A DNA stretch of 64,000 bases, from contig DCXY01000026.1 in assembly GCA_002329155.1 (NCBI GenBank), positions 101,375 through 165,374 on the forward strand, read 5' to 3'. Made by a program: the position numbers and the translations under genes. This stretch comes from Stenotrophomonas sp. UBA2124 (GTDB lineage: Bacteria > Pseudomonadota > Gammaproteobacteria > Xanthomonadales > Xanthomonadaceae). Position 1 is the first letter of the stretch. Every line of letters begins with the position of its first letter. The notes under the pieces are model-generated. The model had not been told where the DNA came from and made no database searches. It saw nothing but the letters and a program-made list of their open reading frames with translations. Shown here one piece after another: positions 9,321 through 16,856 of this stretch.

Positions 9321-9344
9321 GAATTGATTGAATTCAATGCATTC
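9321..9344. promoter_or_regulatory. Imperfect 24-bp palindrome, putative LysR operator
   Basis: Between the divergent cidA/lrgA-type gene and the LysR gene lies a 24-bp imperfect inverted repeat. Its core ATTGAATTCAAT (9327-9338) is a perfect 12-bp palindrome, and 20 of 24 positions are self-complementary. The flanking sequence is unusually AT-rich for this genome. Position and symmetry fit a LysR-type binding site controlling itself and the neighbouring pair. No binding data are available. Confidence 0.55.
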
Positions 9345-9353
9345 CATATAAGC

Positions 9354-10265
9354 ATGGATATCAGACAACTGCGGATGCTGGTGGAGGTGGTGCGGCAGGA
9401 TGGCTTCTCCGCCGCCGCCGAGGCCATGTACGTCACCCAGCCCACCATCAGCAAGGCCATTGCCCAGCTGGAAGACGAGCTGGGCGATGTGCTGCTGGAA
9501 CGCTCACGCCATGGCGTGCGGCTGACACCCGCCGGCCAGATCGTGCACCGCCGCGCCCTCGCCCTGCTGGGTGAAGGCGAGGACATGCGCCGCGAACTGG
9601 AAGAGCTGCGCGGCCTGCAGCGCGGTGAACTTCGTCTGGGTCTGGCCTCGCTGGGCAGTGATGTGCTGTTCGCGCCGGTGTTCGCCCGCTTCCGCCAACG
9701 CTATCCGCAGATCGAGCTGCATGTGCTGGAGCGTGGCAGCGAGGCGTTGGAAGAAAGCCTGCGTGCCGGTGAAATCGAACTGGCTGCCAGTCTGCTGCCG
9801 GTGGCCGATGATCTGGACTGGCAACCCGTACGCAGCGAACCGCTGGTGGCCCTGCTGCCGCGCGCGCATCCGTTGGCACGCCGCGCCGCGCTCAAACTGC
9901 AGGATCTTGCCGACGTGCCGTTCGTGCTGTTCGAGAAGGGCTTCATGCTCAACCGCCGCATCATGCAGGCCTGTCTTGCGCGCGGTTTCAGCCCGCGCGA
10001 AGTGGCACGCAGCGGCCAACCGGATTTCATCGCCGCGCTGGTTGGCGCCGGCATCGGCGTGGCGCTGCTGCCACGCATGATCGCAAGCGCCAAGCAACGC
10101 GAGGATGTGGCCATCGTGCCGCTGCGCGAGCCGGAGCTGGACTGGAACATGGCACTGGCATGGCGCCGCGGCGGCTATCTTTCCGCCGCCGCTCAGGCGT
10201 GGCTGCGGCTGGTCGCCGAACAGGCACCGCCCACACCCGCCAACAAACGGCGCTCAGGCCGGTAG
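9354..10265 (+). CDS. LysR-family transcriptional regulator (CidR-like position)
   Basis: A 303-residue regulator. The N-terminal winged helix-turn-helix (about residues 1-60) reads MDIRQLRMLVEVVRQDGFSA through EAMYVTQPTISKAIAQLEDELG, the classic LysR layout. The remainder is the periplasmic-binding-like effector domain (about 90-290). The start is placed at the ATG at 9354, where LysR proteins normally begin; a TTG at 9324 in frame would add ten residues across the palindrome. Divergent pairing with cidA/lrgB homologues suggests it controls them, as CidR does in Firmicutes; this is inference. Its 3' end overlaps the next, convergent gene by 12 bp. Confidence 0.88.
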   Translation: MDIRQLRMLVEVVRQDGFSAAAEAMYVTQPTISKAIAQLEDELGDVLLERSRHGVRLTPAGQIVHRRALALLGEGEDMRRELEELRGLQRGELRLGLASLGSDVLFAPVFARFRQRYPQIELHVLERGSEALEESLRAGEIELAASLLPVADDLDWQPVRSEPLVALLPRAHPLARRAALKLQDLADVPFVLFEKGFMLNRRIMQACLARGFSPREVARSGQPDFIAALVGAGIGVALLPRMIASAKQREDVAIVPLREPELDWNMALAWRRGGYLSAAAQAWLRLVAEQAPPTPANKRRSGR

Positions 10266-12368
10266 CAGGCGGGTGCCGTTGGCCAGCCGCTCGGCAACCT
10301 CCGAGGCCTGAATGGCACGGTCGTACAGAAAGCCCTGGCCGATGCGGTAACCGGCGCGCAGCAGAATCTGGCGCTGGCACAGGCTTTCCACACCTTCGGC
10401 CACCAGCTCCAGGCGCAGGCTGGGGCCAAGCTTGCCGATGGCTTCGACAATGGCGGAAATGGCCGGCTCCTCCACCATGCGCGCGACGAAACTGCGGTCG
10501 ATCTTCAGCGTGTCGATGGGGTAATCGCGCAGGTGCGCCAGCGAGGAATGGCCGGTGCCGAAATCGTCCAGTGCGATGCGCATGCCCGCCCCCTTCAGCA
10601 CACCAAGTGCGCGTGCGACGAAGGCCGAACCACGGTCGCTGAGCACCTGCTCGGTGACCTCCAGCTCCACCAGCGTGGGCGAGACACCGAAGCGCTGCAG
10701 CTTCTCCAGCAGGTTCTCGGCAAAGTCGTCGCGCAGGAATTCCACCGGCGCGGCGTTGATGGCCACCGGCACCACCTGCAGGCCCTGGGTCTGCCAGGCC
10801 GCAATATCGGCCAGCACCTGCAGATGCATCAGCTCGGCCAGGCGCGAGGCCAGCTCGTAATCGCGGAAGGCCTCGTCCAGGTGGCAATCCGCCTGCACGC
10901 CGCCACCGCCGGGCCGCTGCCACCGCAGCAGTGCCTCGTAACCCACCACGGTACCGTCGCGCAGATCCACCTTGGGCTGGTAATAGGGCAGTGCGGCGGC
11001 ATCACGCACCAGCTGGCGCGCGATCAGGCGCTGGCTTGCCGCCATTTCAGCGAAGGCCATCAGGCGCCGGCTGAACATGCGCACGCCACCGCGCCCGTTG
11101 GCCTTGAGGTCATTGAGCGCGGTATCGGCCGCCTTCAGCAGCTCGGACTGGTCCTGCCCATCACGTGGGTACAGCGCACAGCCCACGCTCATGCCGGTGT
11201 TGAATACCTGCCCGGCAAAGTTTACCGGGTAGTCGGACAGCAACCCGACCTTTTCGGCTGCCGCCATCAATGTGTCGGCATCCACGTCCTCCATCACGAT
11301 GGCGAACTCGTCACCGCCCAACCGCGCCACCTGCGCTCCGCCAGGCACCAGCCCGGTCAGCCACTTGGACAGCATGCGCAGCAGATGGTCACCGGCCGGG
11401 TGGCCCAGGGTGTCGTTGACGTGCTTGAAGTGGTCCAGGTCGATGATCATCAGGCCCAGCGTGCCGCCACGGTCACGCTGGCGCTGGATGCTGGCACGCA
11501 GGCGGCGGTTGAACGACCGCCGGTTCGGCAGGCCGGTCAGCTCGTCCACCTCGCTGGCCGTGCGCAGCCGCTGCTCGGCTTCCTGCTGCCGGGTCACATC
11601 GCGCGACACGCACAGGATGCCGTTGAGGTTGCCCTCGCCGTCGAACATGGGGGTCAGGATGTTGTCCCAGTACTTGGGCTTGTGCCCGGACAGCACGCTC
11701 TTTCCACCGAACCGTGCACTGCGGCCGGAACCGGCCTGCGCCAGTGCACGCCGGCCCCGTTCGCGCACGTCCGGCGGCAGCAGGCTCAGCCAGGTCATGC
11801 CGAACGCGCGCTCCTCCACCGGCACACCCAGTGCCAGGCAGCCGGAGCGGTTCATGTGGCGCAGGGTGCCATCAACATTGAGCAGCTTGATGCAATCCAG
11901 GCTGGCATCGAGCATGTGGTCCTGCTGGCGGATGTTGCGCTCCAGCGATTGCCGCAGGTGGCGCCGGGCGCTGACGTCGGTGATGGTCATCGCACGCAGC
12001 GGCACCTCGTCACCGGGGCTGCCCAGGCGCACCTCGAACCAGCTTTCCTTGCCATCGACATCGTGCAGGCGGCATTCGCACGCCGGGGCATGGCCATGGG
12101 TGATGAAGCTCTCCCAGGCCACCAGCACCGCCGGCCGGTCCTCCGGGTTCACCCGTGCCAGCCAATGCTGCGAGGCCGCCTGGAACGGGCCGTGGCCAAA
12201 AAACTGCCACCAGCGAGAATTGGCCTGCACCAACACGCCATCGCGCACCATCGCCGCCATCTGTGGCAAGGCCTCCAGTACGGCCTGCAGCTGCACGTCC
12301 ACATCCACCGCACCGCTGCCGCCTACCCTTGGCCCGCCCACCAACATTCCTTCGCTCTGAGCCGCCAT
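10254..12368 (-). CDS. PAS-PAS-GGDEF-EAL cyclic-di-GMP enzyme
   Basis: A 704-residue cytoplasmic signalling protein. Two PAS-like sensory modules occupy about residues 25-135 and 150-265. The GGDEF domain follows, with an intact GGDEF motif at 351-355. The EAL domain runs about 450-700 and keeps Glu478 of EALLRW, the DDFGTG loop at 601-606 and Lys622 of LKIDRSF. I see no RxxD inhibitory site just before GGDEF. Both synthesis and hydrolysis of c-di-GMP are therefore possible; net activity cannot be told. No membrane segment is visible. The input signal is unknown. It ends 12 bp inside the LysR gene (convergent). Confidence 0.92.
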   Translation of the reverse strand: MAAQSEGMLVGGPRVGGSGAVDVDVQLQAVLEALPQMAAMVRDGVLVQANSRWWQFFGHGPFQAASQHWLARVNPEDRPAVLVAWESFITHGHAPACECRLHDVDGKESWFEVRLGSPGDEVPLRAMTITDVSARRHLRQSLERNIRQQDHMLDASLDCIKLLNVDGTLRHMNRSGCLALGVPVEERAFGMTWLSLLPPDVRERGRRALAQAGSGRSARFGGKSVLSGHKPKYWDNILTPMFDGEGNLNGILCVSRDVTRQQEAEQRLRTASEVDELTGLPNRRSFNRRLRASIQRQRDRGGTLGLMIIDLDHFKHVNDTLGHPAGDHLLRMLSKWLTGLVPGGAQVARLGGDEFAIVMEDVDADTLMAAAEKVGLLSDYPVNFAGQVFNTGMSVGCALYPRDGQDQSELLKAADTALNDLKANGRGGVRMFSRRLMAFAEMAASQRLIARQLVRDAAALPYYQPKVDLRDGTVVGYEALLRWQRPGGGGVQADCHLDEAFRDYELASRLAELMHLQVLADIAAWQTQGLQVVPVAINAAPVEFLRDDFAENLLEKLQRFGVSPTLVELEVTEQVLSDRGSAFVARALGVLKGAGMRIALDDFGTGHSSLAHLRDYPIDTLKIDRSFVARMVEEPAISAIVEAIGKLGPSLRLELVAEGVESLCQRQILLRAGYRIGQGFLYDRAIQASEVAERLANGTRLLPA

Positions 12369-12549
12369 CTCCCTTTCCCCGTACTACAGCCCTACCTTGG
12401 CCTTATGGCCATGATGCATGAGTTGGCGTGATGCAAGGTGAAATGACCGCTATTCACCAATACTTTCATACTCTTACGAACGGGTAATACGCAATCCGCG
12501 GAAAATCCGCGCATTCATTTGCGTGCCTCCAAAGCGAGGCGGGGCCGCG

Positions 12550-13179
12550 TTACATGCCCAGGCGTGCCGCCATCCGCACCAGTTCGGGCAATGACCCTGC
12601 GTGCATTTTGCGCATGAGCTGACCACGGCGGATCTTCACGGTGATCTCGCTGATTTCCAGACGCGCGGCCACCTGCCTGTTCAACATGCCCAACACCATC
12701 AGCCGCGCCACATCCCGCTCGCCCGCACTCAACGAGGCCCAGCGTTCATGCAGCGATGCCAGACCACCTGCGTCCTGACGCCGGCACTGATCGCGCGCGA
12801 TGCCGTCGTTGACAGCATCCAGCAGGGCCTGGTCATCGAAAGGTTTGGCCATTAATTCGATGGCACCCTGTCTGGCTGCTTCCACGCCACTGCCGAGGTT
12901 GCTCTGGCCGGTGATGAACACCACCGGCAGGGACAGCTCATGGCTCTGCAACCGCCGCTGGAACTCCATGCCTGCCTGCCCGGCCATACGTGCATCCAGC
13001 ACCACGCAGGCGGGCGCCGTTCCAGGCGAATGGGCCAGAAATGCATCCACGGAATCGAAGCCGCACGTGCGCAGCCCCGCCGACGCCAACAGGTCTTCCA
13101 GCGCCAGACGCATGGAAGCGTCGTCATCAACCACATAGACAACAGGCTCTTCAATCCACTCCACCCTCTCCGCGTTCAT
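12550..13179 (-). CDS. FixJ-type two-component response regulator
   Basis: A 209-residue regulator. The receiver domain (about 12-130) has the acidic pocket VVDDD, phosphoacceptor Asp62 in VVLDARM and Lys112 in MAKPF. The C-terminal LuxR/FixJ helix-turn-helix (about 148-209) reads LSAGERDVARLMVLGMLNRQVA then SEITVKIRRGQLMRKM; the usual His of the FixJ 'VKVHR' motif is Arg here. The ATG at 13179 overlaps the kinase stop (ATGA), which fixes the start; a longer in-frame start would lie inside the kinase gene. It is presumed to be phosphorylated by the adjacent kinase; targets are unknown. Confidence 0.9.
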   Translation of the reverse strand: MNAERVEWIEEPVVYVVDDDASMRLALEDLLASAGLRTCGFDSVDAFLAHSPGTAPACVVLDARMAGQAGMEFQRRLQSHELSLPVVFITGQSNLGSGVEAARQGAIELMAKPFDDQALLDAVNDGIARDQCRRQDAGGLASLHERWASLSAGERDVARLMVLGMLNRQVAARLEISEITVKIRRGQLMRKMHAGSLPELVRMAARLGM

Positions 13180-14231
13180 GGCTGCCCACTCCCTTGTGCA
13201 ACAGGTACGGTGAAACGGAATACCAGCCCACCTTCCGGGTTGGGCACGGCCCACAAGCGGCCGCCATTGGCCTCGACAAGACTGCGGCTGATATTCAGGC
13301 CCACACCGGCGGCACCCGCCTTGCTGGTCCAGAACGCATGAAACGCCTGCTCTTCCATGCCGGGCGGCACGCCGGTGCCGCTGTCGAACAATGCAAACTC
13401 GATGACCTCCGGCCCACCCCGCAGACGCACATGCAGTCGCCGCTCATGGCCCGGCACCTCGTCCACTGTCTCCATTGCATTCAACAGCAGGTTGCCGATG
13501 ACCTGTCGTATCTGCGTGTGGTCGGCCCAGGCCTTGGGCAGGTTCTGTGGCAGCTCGCTTGTCAAGTACATGCCATTGCGCTCCAGGCCCGGCGCCGCCA
13601 GCGCGAGCACCTCGGCAACCACCGTTGCCAGGTCGAAGGAGATAGGCCGCAGCGGCCGGTTGCGGGTCAGCCTGAATACACGGGCCACGATTCCACCCGC
13701 GCGCTCGGCATCGGCCAGCACCCGCTGCAATGCCTGCCGCGCCCGCTCCACGTTGGGCGTCCGCTGCGCCAACCAGCGTTGGCCGGCTTTTGCACTGATG
13801 GCGATGGCCACCAGCGGCTGGCTGATTTCGTGCGCTACCGACGCGCTCAACGCGCCCAGGCTTCTGACCCGCGCCAGCCGCATCAATCGCGCCTGTGCGT
13901 TCTGCGCGGTGGTGTGCTCGGCCTGCATTCTCAGCGCCAACCCGGTGGTCAGGACAATCGCTGCCACGCTGATGGTCAGGTTGACCAACCCTGCCGACAG
14001 GTCACCATTGGCGGTCAACACCAGGCTCAGCACCGCAAGCGTGATGCTTGAACCAGCCAGTGCCAGCAAGCATCGCCTTTCATGGGTGGCCGACAACAGG
14101 ATGAGCACGCTGTAGAACACCGCGATCGCCACTTCATGGCGGGTGAACGTGTCCAACAGAAAGATGGTGACCAAGGGCAGTACCCGGGCACCAAGCTTCA
14201 ACAGCAATGGAAGGCGCTTGCGCAGAGGCAT
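13176..14231 (-). CDS. Membrane sensor histidine kinase
   Basis: As drawn, 351 residues. The N-terminal ~100 residues hold about four hydrophobic segments (for example LLKLGARVLPLVTIFLLDTF) with almost no periplasmic loop, suggesting intramembrane or cytoplasmic sensing. A HisKA-type domain follows with His134 in ASVAHEISQPL. The ATPase part has the N box VIGNLLLNAMETV, the G1 box FDSGTGVP and a G2-like AGVGLNISRSLVEANGG. The start is uncertain: ATG at 14231 has AGGCAGGTG upstream; ATG at 14258 and GTG at 14327 are in frame but have weaker ribosome sites. It is translationally coupled to the FixJ-type regulator. Confidence 0.87.
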   Translation of the reverse strand: MPLRKRLPLLLKLGARVLPLVTIFLLDTFTRHEVAIAVFYSVLILLSATHERRCLLALAGSSITLAVLSLVLTANGDLSAGLVNLTISVAAIVLTTGLALRMQAEHTTAQNAQARLMRLARVRSLGALSASVAHEISQPLVAIAISAKAGQRWLAQRTPNVERARQALQRVLADAERAGGIVARVFRLTRNRPLRPISFDLATVVAEVLALAAPGLERNGMYLTSELPQNLPKAWADHTQIRQVIGNLLLNAMETVDEVPGHERRLHVRLRGGPEVIEFALFDSGTGVPPGMEEQAFHAFWTSKAGAAGVGLNISRSLVEANGGRLWAVPNPEGGLVFRFTVPVAQGSGQP

Positions 14232-14632
14232 TGCCGACACCTGCCTATGGTGAGCCATGACCCCGAGCCCAGCCGTCAGCAAGACGGCGACACGTGCAGG
14301 CAAAACATGCAACAGCAGCCACAGCACGTCAGCGAGGTCGATTGATGGATTCTATGCACCGGACACGCGCCGGACATACCACCAATGTGCGGAAAGCTGC
14401 AGCACCGCACGTTTCCACCGTTAGTTATCGTACGTTGCATGGATGTGCCCATTGCATACAGTGCTCTCACGAGCAGTGGCTCACAGCCCCGCAACAGGCT
14501 TGGGTAATGCAGCAATCGCAACATTGACCGGACAATAAACCGCCTGGGCGCCACAAGCGCCACGGCTGGCGTGCCGCGCATCAGGCCCAGACTCATTCCG
14601 TCTCGCCAGAGCATCTACGTTGAATCCAGGTG
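14232..14632. other. Intergenic region, ~400 bp
   Basis: Lies between the histidine kinase start and the arsenite-pump remnant. Up to 14327 it could be N-terminal coding sequence of the kinase if a GTG start is used. The rest is lower in GC than the neighbouring genes and includes open frames without recognisable products. I see no gene. Confidence 0.4.
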
Positions 14633-14886
14633 GGCTTCAACGCCCGGCTGTCCTACCTGCTCAACCGCAGGCACGGCGTGGCGCATTGCGTGGCCGGGCC
14701 GGCGGCACTGATCGGCGCCAGCAATTTCTTCGAGATGGCCGTGGCCACGGCGGTGAAAGTGTTTGCGTGCATTCCGGCGCCACGCTGGCCACCGTGGTGG
14801 GCGTGCTGATCGAAGTGCCGGTGATGCTGCCGGTGGTGCACATCGTCAATCGGTCCAAAGGCTGGTACGAGCGCCAACCAGAGTGA
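14633..14886 (+). pseudogene. Frameshifted C-terminal remnant of an ACR3-type arsenite efflux protein
   Basis: Two overlapping frames together spell the C-terminal ~85 residues of an ACR3 (ArsB-like) permease. From 14636 one frame reads FNARLSYLLNRRHGVAHCVA then GPAALIGASNFFEMAVATAV. After about 14760 the match continues in another frame as HSGATLATVVGVLIEVPVML then a C-terminal IVNRSKGWYERQ, ending at a TGA at 14884-14886. A shift of frame near 14755-14770 is needed to join them. No upstream part of the gene (about 260 residues normally precede this segment), no start and no other ars genes are present, so it is a decayed fragment. Confidence 0.75.
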
Positions 14887-14931
14887 TGCCCAACGCTGCC
14901 CACCCGGGAGTGGTGGGCAGCGGCACGCGGC

Positions 14932-15915
14932 TCAGCGTTTACCCTGCCGCGGCGTTGCCTTGCAGGCCGAGCAGATGCGTTCGACCTTGTAGCCCTTGGC
15001 GCGCAGCTTTTCGACCACACCCTCGCTGCCCAGCAGGTGCAGCGCCCCCACCACCACCAGCGTGCTGCCCTGCCCGGCCTGCAGGCGCTGCTGCAGCATG
15101 GGCAACCAGCTGTCGTTGCGGTCCACATTGATGCGCTGGTACAGGCCCGGGTAATCGCGCCGCATCTGTGCGGCCATGTCACGCCATAGCACCACGTCGT
15201 CGCCACGACGCCATGCATCGTGCAGGCGGCGGCTCTGCTCGTCACCCTTGGCCACCTGTTCCAGTGCCTCGCGCAGCAGCTGGCGCTGCTCGTCGGCACT
15301 CATGCCGTCGAGCAGGCTGATCTGCGATGCCGCACTCTCCAGCCCGGTTGCCGGCTTGCCCGCCTGCTCGGCGCGCTGCATCAGGTGCCGGTCCAGGCCG
15401 GCCTGTGCGTCCAGGCCCTGCCGCGCCATCTGGCTCAGGCTGATGGTCAGGCCGATGAACCACGGTTTGAGCCCGGCCAGGCGCTCTATCGGCATGTTGT
15501 TGGCGGTGCCCCAGGTCTGCAGGCGCTGCCAGGTATCGGCGTCCAGTTCGTCCTTCAGTGCACTGCCGTCGCGGCGGATGGCCGCCTGCATCATCTGCGT
15601 GGCCAGCTGGGGCGAGGTCATCTCCTCCGGCGACAGCTCGAACAGCAACCGGCTGGACGCTGCAAAAGCAGCATCCACATCCGGCGACAGCGGATAGTCA
15701 TCCGGCTTCAACAGATGGAAGGAGCCAAGCAGGTACAGCTCGGCCCCGGCGCTGCCACTCACCTTCCACAGCAGCGGCACCGGCGGCGCCTGCACCGGCT
15801 TGGCTGCGGGCCTTGCCGCAGGCTCTGCCTGGCGCGCGTGAGCCGGCTGCATTGCACCGCCGCATGCCAGGGCCACACCCATCAACAGCGTTGCGGCACG
15901 GGTCATCCATTTCAT
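14932..15915 (-). CDS. TraB/GumN-family protein, exported
   Basis: A 327-residue protein with a signal peptide (MKWMTRAATLLMGVALACGG, cleavage likely near AHA-RQ). The mature part shows the TraB/GumN pattern: LYLLGSFHLLKPDDYPLSP near the start, FELSPEEM, a helical middle, and the C-terminal VVVGALHLLGSEGVVEKLRA. The two His-containing motifs (GSFHLL, GALHLLG) are thought to form a metal site in this Tiki-like fold; activity here is unproven. Start at 15915 overlaps the stop of the DUF1684 gene (ATGA). A cysteine pair (CSAC) lies near the C-terminus. The partner gene suggests a shared envelope role. Confidence 0.85.
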   Translation of the reverse strand: MKWMTRAATLLMGVALACGGAMQPAHARQAEPAARPAAKPVQAPPVPLLWKVSGSAGAELYLLGSFHLLKPDDYPLSPDVDAAFAASSRLLFELSPEEMTSPQLATQMMQAAIRRDGSALKDELDADTWQRLQTWGTANNMPIERLAGLKPWFIGLTISLSQMARQGLDAQAGLDRHLMQRAEQAGKPATGLESAASQISLLDGMSADEQRQLLREALEQVAKGDEQSRRLHDAWRRGDDVVLWRDMAAQMRRDYPGLYQRINVDRNDSWLPMLQQRLQAGQGSTLVVVGALHLLGSEGVVEKLRAKGYKVERICSACKATPRQGKR

Positions 15916-16856
15916 GGGGCAGCCTCCGTCCTGGGCTTGGCATAGGTCTTCTCGCCTGCCTCGACCAGCATGTCCATGCGGTTCTCCGGCGGCGGCAACG
16001 GGCAGGTGGCGAAGGGCGTGAACGCACACGGCGGGTTGTAGGCGCGGTTGAAATCCACCACCACCATGCCCTTGTCGTCGGGCATGTCGGCATCGATGAA
16101 ACGCCCCGCCGAATAGCTGCTGCGGCCATTGGTGCGGTCGGCGAAGATCAGTTGCAGCGGCCGGCCCGGTTCGCCCAGCGCCTCCAGCCGCCAGCTGCGG
16201 CCATCACGCTCGAATTCGACCGCGCCGGCATTGGGCAGGTCCGTCACCAGACAGGTGATGTCGGCCACCGGGATGGTCTTGTTGGCATCGTGCGGCACAA
16301 AGCGCGCATGGATGCGCCAGGATGGATCGGCCGGCCAATACTCCAGATGGCCGAAGTGGGTCCGCGCCGGTGCATCGGCATGCTTGAGCCGCAGCGCGTA
16401 GCGCGGGCCACGGTGGATCAGGCTCAGCATGCCCTTGCCATCATCGAAGGTGATGACCGTGGGCACCTCGGCATCATCGCTGAGGAAGGGGATGCGCCCC
16501 TTGATCGGCTGCCCGTCAGCCTGTAGCGCCACACCCGGCTCCGGGGTGAACCAGACCTGCCCGCCCTCGCGCTGCACCAGCCCCATGCGCGGCGGCCCCA
16601 TCGCCATGCGGATGCCGCTGGTGCTGCCGCTGCCGATGTAATGTGCCTTCAGCTCCAGCCAGTGCAGGCCAACCAGGCTTGTCCAGCCATCGGCCGCGAG
16701 CAGTTCGGTCAGCCGCTGCTCGCGCCATAGTTCGTTGTCGTGGGCGAAGGATGCATCCACCTTCGCTGCCGGCGCTTTCGCTGCCTCGTCCGCGCCGCTG
16801 CAACCGGCCAGCAACACCGCGACCAGCATGGCCGCGCTCCCCAGGTGTTTGTTCAT
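15912..16856 (-). CDS. DUF1684 lipoprotein
   Basis: A 314-residue exported lipoprotein. The N-terminus MNKHLGSAAMLVAVLLAGCS has a lipobox LAGC, so Cys19 would be lipidated. The mature protein matches the DUF1684 family: LTELLAADGWTSLVGLHWL near residue 50, a DGRSWRLEALG segment, and the C-terminal block DFNRAYNPPCAFTPFATCPL that is the family hallmark. Molecular function is unknown. It begins one base inside the mutL stop (TGATG) and overlaps the TraB/GumN gene by four bases, so all three are likely read from one transcript. Confidence 0.85.
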   Translation of the reverse strand: MNKHLGSAAMLVAVLLAGCSGADEAAKAPAAKVDASFAHDNELWREQRLTELLAADGWTSLVGLHWLELKAHYIGSGSTSGIRMAMGPPRMGLVQREGGQVWFTPEPGVALQADGQPIKGRIPFLSDDAEVPTVITFDDGKGMLSLIHRGPRYALRLKHADAPARTHFGHLEYWPADPSWRIHARFVPHDANKTIPVADITCLVTDLPNAGAVEFERDGRSWRLEALGEPGRPLQLIFADRTNGRSSYSAGRFIDADMPDDKGMVVVDFNRAYNPPCAFTPFATCPLPPPENRMDMLVEAGEKTYAKPRTEAAP

